Of a stretch of DNA of 22,144 nucleotides, positions 7,547-22,144 are shown in pieces (position 1 is the stretch's first letter; the number at the start of each line of letters is the position of its first letter). Position numbers and translations under genes: made by a program. The DNA comes from Spongospora subterranea (Eukaryota > Endomyxa > Phytomyxea > Plasmodiophorida > Plasmodiophoridae). The stretch lies in the NCBI GenBank assembly GCA_900404475.1, contig OUQQ01000323.1, forward strand, positions 1 through 22,144. The letters run 5' to 3'. The notes under the pieces are model-generated. The model saw nothing but the letters and a program-made list of their open reading frames with translations, had not been told where the DNA came from and searched no databases.

Positions 7547-7630
7547 CCCTCCTTAGCTCAGTTGGAAGAGCGGGGCACTGTAGAATTCACTGTTATGCTC
7601 AGGTCACCCGTTCGACCCGGGTAGGGGGGA
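7547..7630 (+). tRNA. tRNA-Tyr (anticodon GTA) with an 11-base intron
   Basis: The sequence folds as a full tRNA. The acceptor CCCTCCT pairs with AGGGGGG (one T-G pair) and A is the discriminator. The D arm is GCTC/GAGC around AGTTGGAA, the anticodon stem is GGGCA/TGCTC, the variable loop is AGGTC, and the T arm is ACCCG-TTCGACC-CGGGT. The anticodon GTA is at 7580-7582. Between base 37 (G 7583) and base 38 (A 7595) lies an 11-base intron (7584-7594), at the canonical position for nuclear tRNA introns; tRNA-Tyr is the isotype that most often carries one. Without the intron the RNA has 73 bases plus the added CCA. The internal A box (TAGCTCAGTTGG) and B box (GTTCGACCC) are present, so RNA polymerase III transcription is expected. 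Confidence 0.95.
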
Positions 7631-7638
7631 TTTTTTTT
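7631..7638 (+). terminator. RNA polymerase III terminator
   Basis: Eight T residues start directly after the tRNA discriminator base, which is the standard Pol III stop signal. Confidence 0.9.
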
Positions 7639-8367
7639 ATGAACTCAAAAGAAAACATTTTGCTTCCGGTATCGCTCCTTCTTGCTCGTACTTCTTTGTT
7701 CTTTGCCTCCGTCTCCTAGGGCAATCAACGCCTTTCAGCAGTGGGATCAATTACGTGTTCGATCGTAAATTCATTTTATTGGACATGTGGTTTTAGGATG
7801 CGACACTATTTCCGAAAAAAAAAACCGTCACAAACTGAAATCGAAATTTTGCCGTTCATACTGTAGTCTGCGACTCGCCAATGCAGCAGAGTCATGAATG
7901 AACATTTGAAATTGGCAAGAGACCCGGCCAGTGTTTGCCCAAAAACTTAAACCGCTGCAGACGAATTGTCCCATAACTTAATTGCGTGTTGCCCTCCCAT
8001 GATGATGATCGTCATGAAAAGTTGTGAAGTTACATGACTCCATGATGATTTTTGAACCAGAAGCGATCGGACCCCAGAACACAGAAAAAAAAACAGATAC
8101 ATATTGTTGTGCTATTAAAACAGTGGGACACCAACAGTAGAGGAGTTGATTTCTTGGAGTTTAGGTGAAAATCGCGTAATTCGTCGGCAACGATGCGCTA
8201 TCGTTGGAAGGAGATTCCCTCAGTTCCGATACTCCGTTGCCCTTCCTGGAACAACGCTCTTGCACCTGTCGTAAATGATATATACACTCGAAATGGTTTG
8301 ATAATCGCTCCGCCACGGACTTGGTTTACCGTCATTATTTGATTGCTGGTGCGTGATCGACGGCGAG
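7639..8367. other. Intergenic region upstream of PRP8
   Basis: No gene is seen. The interval must hold the PRP8 promoter and 5' UTR, but I cannot point to a TATA box or a 5' UTR intron with confidence. In the PRP8 frame a TAA at 8302-8304 closes any direct upstream extension of the protein. An N-terminal addition would need a spliced exon from here. Confidence 0.4.
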
Positions 8368-18299
<9,932 letters not shown>

Positions 18300-18484
18300 A
18301 TGTGGCGTGACTGTGCTATGAAAATTGCCTTTTGTAATCCCGATATATCATATTAAAACCCTTTTTCCTACAGTGTTCGTATTGAAACCAATAACGCTCG
18401 CTTTGTTTTTCATTTCGCTGATAAATTGAACATTGAATCTTCAAAGTTGAAGTAGATGACGCCGCTTTTATGGACTACGCTCAG
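18300..18484. other. PRP8 3' flank
   Basis: This short stretch lies between the PRP8 stop (TAA 18297-18299) and the end of the convergent minus-strand remnant. It must hold the PRP8 3' UTR. I see no clear AATAAA. Confidence 0.4.
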
Positions 18485-19778
18485 CTAATCGCAGTGCCAC
18501 TTTTCAGTGGAAGAACAGCAGAATTGAATGTTCTCGTAGGAAGTGCCATTATGATCTGCCGAAACGGGATCATTCATTTCTGCCCTAACACGATTGTAAA
18601 CTCTTTTCACTGATCTCGAATTTGACACCAGATACAGCGGCGATGGAGAGTGCATATTCGTCGTTTGCATCTGTCCTGGCTTCGAAAAACAACACCACCT
18701 TTCGCTGATAATGGCGGTCAACGGTCACCTGCTCCGACCTGTTTCAGCTTCGAACTCTTCCGACTTCGCTTGTGCACATTTGCCAATCCCTCGTTGGGGC
18801 AACAGTAGTAGTTCATCTCCATTCACCACAATCGCCATCTCTTTCATAGTCGGCTACGAATGGCATTGACGGCACTGTCCTTGCATGGGACTCGGTCCGC
18901 ATTGATCGTTTGCGTCTCGGAAGTCAGACGTCTTTTGTCTTGATGTCCTGCAAAAAAAAGTTGTTTTTTCTTATATTCGCAGACCCAGAATGAGGGCAAT
19001 ACCAATCAGCAAATGAAATGTTGGTCTGTTCGTGAACTTCTGGCGATGTCGATAAAATTGTCCAACGTCGAAGTTCTCAAATGTCCATTGGCCCTTAGGG
19101 TCCTACACAAGTCAGTTCACGTCGGAGTGTAATTTGCCATTCGTTGAGGTTGGCCTGTTTCTAACAGCTCCTCAACAAGGTGTTGATGGCGATGAGGAAT
19201 TGGCAGGATTGGAACTCAATTCGATAGAGGTAAATGATGCGAATATACTTGTCCAATACAGGGCTCGTTTTCCTCTGGGGGATCCTTTTCTGTGAAACCC
19301 GTTATCAATCTTTCATCAGAGCTGTGGCATTTGAACCAATACCGTCTATAGTCGTGTCAAGGTCATCATTCTATCGGGGTCCAAAAACCCTTGGCCTTCG
19401 ACTGACAGAACAATGTGGCATCAGATGGGCTCCCGACTATCTGCAATAAGGCTGCCAAGCTTTCAAAATTTGGTATCGGGCGTACAATTTGTGCTCAATG
19501 TAGCAACATTCGTCTGCTCATGCAGAATTGCATTTACAGTGATCTTGCGACTCTGAGCACCAAAATTAAACATCCGATCAGGTCTTCATTCATGAGATCG
19601 AATTTCAAATAATTGCCAGCCTGCTTTCCGATAGTGGGGCTCCTAGCTGGTGATGATTTTGAACGCTCCGAACCCGTCAAACCCCCGTCACGAGTGATTC
19701 GACGACTTCATTATCACCGAGATCATCTACCAGATTGAGCGCGGCTCGAAAATTTGCTGGAAGATCTCCGATGGGAGT
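18485..19778 (-). pseudogene. Unnamed minus-strand gene broken by frameshifts and stops
   Basis: Reading right to left, protein-like frames follow one another but keep changing phase. 19778 onward, after an ATATTAG acceptor, gives GDLPANFRAALNLVDDLGD. A shift at the C5 run 19682-19686 leads to a frame ending at 19534 (YLKFDLMNEDLIGCLILVL). 19494-19366 has ESLAALLQIVGSPSDATLF. A segment near 19100-19006 has TLDNFIDIARSSR. After a T-rich CAG acceptor at 18948-18950 come 18947-18844 (RRLTSETQTINADR), 18847-18725 (MKEMAIVVNGDELLLLPQRG), 18743-18585 (VVLFFEARTDANDEYALSI) and 18585-18485 (SYENIQFCCSSTEKWHCD). At least four phase changes occur in places with no room for a normal intron. I recognise no family. 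A decayed gene is the simplest reading, though some breaks could be true introns. Confidence 0.5.
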
Positions 19779-19949
19779 CTAATATTGGCAGTTTCTTTGA
19801 AATGTATAGCGCAGCTCGAACTTGAACTGATGATCACGTACAGCTTTGAATTTAGCAAAACCTTCTTTCTATTGTGTAGATGAACGTTGGACAGAATTGA
19901 ACCCAATATCAACCTTTACACACATTGCAGTGGTTAATTTTGGCGAAGG

Positions 19950-19955
19950 TTTATT
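19950..19955 (-). terminator. Possible polyadenylation signal AATAAA
   Basis: On the minus strand AATAAA directly follows the TAA stop at 19956-19958. It supports a gene end here but is so close to the stop that it could be chance. Confidence 0.35.
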
Positions 19956-20718
19956 TTATATTTTTTCGATTTTTTTTCGAATGCGATCCGGTATATGACT
20001 TTCTTCGTCCTCGCTATCTGTTGGAATGTTGCCAGACTGCGGCTTTTGACTGTTTAGAACCATCAACGGGTGTACGCTGTTGATGCGGTTGGGAAAAAGG
20101 TTTGTTTCCCATATCCTCGTGCAACAGGAAAAACGATGGGGATCGTTGGCAGGTGTGTACACCAAGGTCAGGAAAGCGTCGCCGTTTTTGCGGCATTGAG
20201 ATGTTCGCGATATGGAATTGAGAGAGATGAAAATTGTCGAAACGAGGGAATTATACCATCACCCGTTGTTCGATTGAAGGATTGCCGTGTCCATGATGAT
20301 GGACGTCGAAATTGATCCTTCCATGTTTGACGCAGATACCCCAGAGTTTCAGTAATTTTCGTCATTCGTTACGGCATGGATGGGCATCTTGATCGATGTT
20401 TCGAAAAGCCATTGAGACAGCCGTGCTCCAGTCAGCTTTTCAGGGAAATGGGCATGTCTATCCTCGTTGCGTGTCAATGATTCGACGCTCGATGAACAGA
20501 CGGTACCTGTTGAACCCACGAAAAAAGAAAAATTATCGCGTTGAAAAAGCAATCTTTTCAGCGCAGATGCAATCACTGGAAAGAACCATGTGATTTTCCT
20601 GCTGAAGCATCGGTTGAGAAGTAGTAGAGGGTTGATGGAGCGGTGGTGGTTCCTCATTATTGACGTTGGATTTGGCGGTTTGGTCCCTTGACGAAATATC
20701 GTTCGATCCGTCGTTCAA
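19956..20718 (-). pseudogene. Minus-strand gene remnants, low-complexity, unnamed
   Basis: Several protein-like pieces lie in different frames. 20718-20533 is polar and Pro/Gln/Asn-rich (NNEEPPPLHQPSTTSQPML). 20657-20349 is open, with its second half more protein-like (EKLTGARLSQWLFETSIK) after a TTCAACAG that could be an acceptor. The same frame continues past a TGA (GVSASNMEGSISTSIIMD). 20196-20014 is polar (GNKPFSQPHQQRTPVDGSKQ). The final frame, to the stop at 19956, is charged (TDSEDEESHIPDRIRKKIE). They may be exons of one disordered protein or decay products. I could not build a clean spliced model. Confidence 0.3.
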
Positions 20719-20986
20719 GAAATGAAAATAGTAAAATGAGAACGGTAGAAGAAACTACACATCTGAGGTGATGACGAGGAAAGACGCACGTAAAAGTGAC
20801 GTGCAAGTGCTTGAGAACAAAAAGTTTTATTTTTGCAAAGCTCCCAGAAAATAACAAACCATAAAGCTCGAGGAAGGAACGCAAAAATCTGTAGAACATT
20901 CGTCAGGCTCCAGATTCGCTATTGTATTCTGACGATTTGAGACAGTTCACCATTCACTTGTATTTCGGTTTGGCGAATCTGAGACA

Positions 20987-22007
20987 TTAGGGAGAGGTAT
21001 AAGTTGAGCGAAAAAACCTGCAGATCAAGCGAATATACTCGAAACATTTGGGAATGATGGACGGCCTACAGACATTTTGCAAAAATCTGTTGAAGCAAAG
21101 GCCCAAGAACAGGTTTGTCTTGGTCTCTCCGAAGGCAGTAGGAATGTCGACCGGAACGTCTGAACAACCTAACAGTCGTACGAGCATTATAATAACACTT
21201 GCTACATGACCACCTTTTCGAATGTCTGTTCACAGCATCGAATGTTGCTCTCTCTCATAGTTCGCGCGCTGGAATGTGTATTGACAAATGACCAAGTAAT
21301 ACGTTTGCTGCCAAATATTCATAGGTTTTCTTGATTAACAGTTTACGACAGGTCTCATAAATTTGAAGACCATCGTATAGAGCCAACAGGAAGATGACGA
21401 ATATTAGGATGCTGTTTTGCGATATTACCCGATCCAGCGAGTTGTACGTCTTAAGTCGTGCACAAGTCAGAATCTTACGATATGCACGAGAATAAATCCA
21501 TCTTCACCATTCGATGCCTTACTTGTTTCCTAAGAGTCCTTGCAACGCGATGGCGCATCCTGTTGCGCTCCCTGATGAGGGTCTGTGCAATAAGCCTCAA
21601 CAGGTGATTTCTTTCGCTTCGATCCAATTGCTTTCCCAGCTTTTTGGTTTTCAGCTCAAAATATGCGTTACCGACACGAAAAGTGTTGGGCGCCCAAGGT
21701 AAAAACCCCAAAAGTCTGAGGCCGTCCAAGTCAGAAGGCTCATCAAGAGGCCCGAATACAGGTGTCGCCCATTCATCGGAAGTTTTTTTCTGTCACGTTT
21801 TCAGCCACGACATTCGTTGTTCTTATTTGACGATACGAGAAATGTTGGAAGGCTGTCTAATAAGATTACAGTGTAGCTGAAACCTATAGTGCCATCACTG
21901 GTTGGTGGCATCATGATTCGCTCATGGAGTTTCACAGCAAATTCGGCATAACCTATTATCATGTCCATGAAATACGGTTGACAGAGTGTTACAGACCTCG
22001 ATTGTTT
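20987..22007 (-). pseudogene. Unnamed minus-strand gene with membrane-type segments, frame-broken
   Basis: Exon a is open at 22007-21837, with ATG at 21966-21968 (MDMIIGYAEFAVKLHERI). A 47-base GT-AG intron (21836-21790) joins it in phase to a frame from 21789 to 21475 (LLGFLPWAPNTFRVGNAYF, then a basic helical run with RERNRMRHRVARTLRKQ). From 21503 to 21255 a different frame is open for 82 codons. It carries on in kind (WIYSRAYRKILTCARLKTY), then has a clear hydrophobic segment (ILIFVIFLLALYDGLQIY). A further hydrophobic frame is open at 21229-20987 (SVIIMLVRLLGCSDVP, then NLFLGLCFNRFL). The join at 21475-21503 has no room for an ordinary intron, so a one-base indel is likely there. The last joint could be an intron starting at GTCATT near 21292. 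No family is recognised. Confidence 0.4.
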
Positions 22008-22099
22008 TCACGCGACGTTCAGCAAAGATAATACTCCTCTTCATGTGAATATCCAGACTGGTTGGCCAAAGCGAATAAATTATGGGCGGCTATAATTCA

Positions 22100-22144
22100 C
22101 TGGCCGCACTAACTGGCCGCAGTTTCTTGGCCAGTTAGTGTGGC
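22100..22144. repeat. Hairpin at the window edge
   Basis: The arms GCCGCACTAACTGGCC (22103-22118) and GGCCAGTTAGTGTGGC (22129-22144) pair with one mismatch around a 10-base loop. ACTGGCCGCA also occurs twice in direct repeat within 22 bases. The right arm reaches the last base of the window, so the structure may be longer, for instance the terminal repeat of a transposon. Confidence 0.85.

Noticed and set aside
8353..8367. GTG at 8353 as the start of PRP8
   Set aside because: Nuclear genes start at ATG; ATG 8368 is in frame, has G at -3 and aligns with the conserved human MSE.

Overview
This is a nuclear eukaryotic window. Four things show it: a complete spliceosomal PRP8 gene split by 19 GT-AG introns, a tRNA-Tyr with an intron at the canonical 37/38 position, the 3' end of a Ty3/Gypsy chromovirus-type retrotransposon, and long stretches of decayed repeats. 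The exact lineage cannot be read from the sequence. Some PRP8 C-terminal residues (for example MPPQLG in place of the animal MVPQWG) lean weakly towards fungi or a related protist. The protein is too divergent from the human one to be an ordinary animal.

Layout. 1-730: chromodomain end of a Ty3/Gypsy pol gene, then a polypurine tract and probably the start of its 3' LTR. 730-6140: a tandem segmental duplication. Each unit has a minus-strand gene for an unknown helical protein (intact at 828-1529; broken by stops at about 3780-4480) and a far block (2265-2600 and 5815-6140). The second unit was later interrupted by a near-perfect 355-bp fold-back (4773-5731) carrying both orientations of a coiled-coil reading frame. 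6411-7219: a smaller inverted repeat next to a damaged Myb/SANT-like gene. 7547-7638: tRNA-Tyr(GTA) and its T-run terminator. 8368-18299: PRP8, 20 exons, 2342 residues. 18485-22007: a chain of minus-strand open frames that repeatedly change frame; these are decayed or heavily interrupted genes that I could not name. The last 42 bases form a hairpin cut by the window edge.

Only PRP8 and tRNA-Tyr are clearly functional housekeeping genes. PRP8 is uninterrupted over 7 kb of coding sequence, so the frameshifts and stops in the flanks are unlikely to come from general sequencing error. The flanks look like a repeat-rich, fast-turnover area around a conserved core gene. The strongest candidates for new biology are the 355-bp fold-back, whose transcript would be a long hairpin RNA, and the unnamed duplicated minus-strand gene family beside it.
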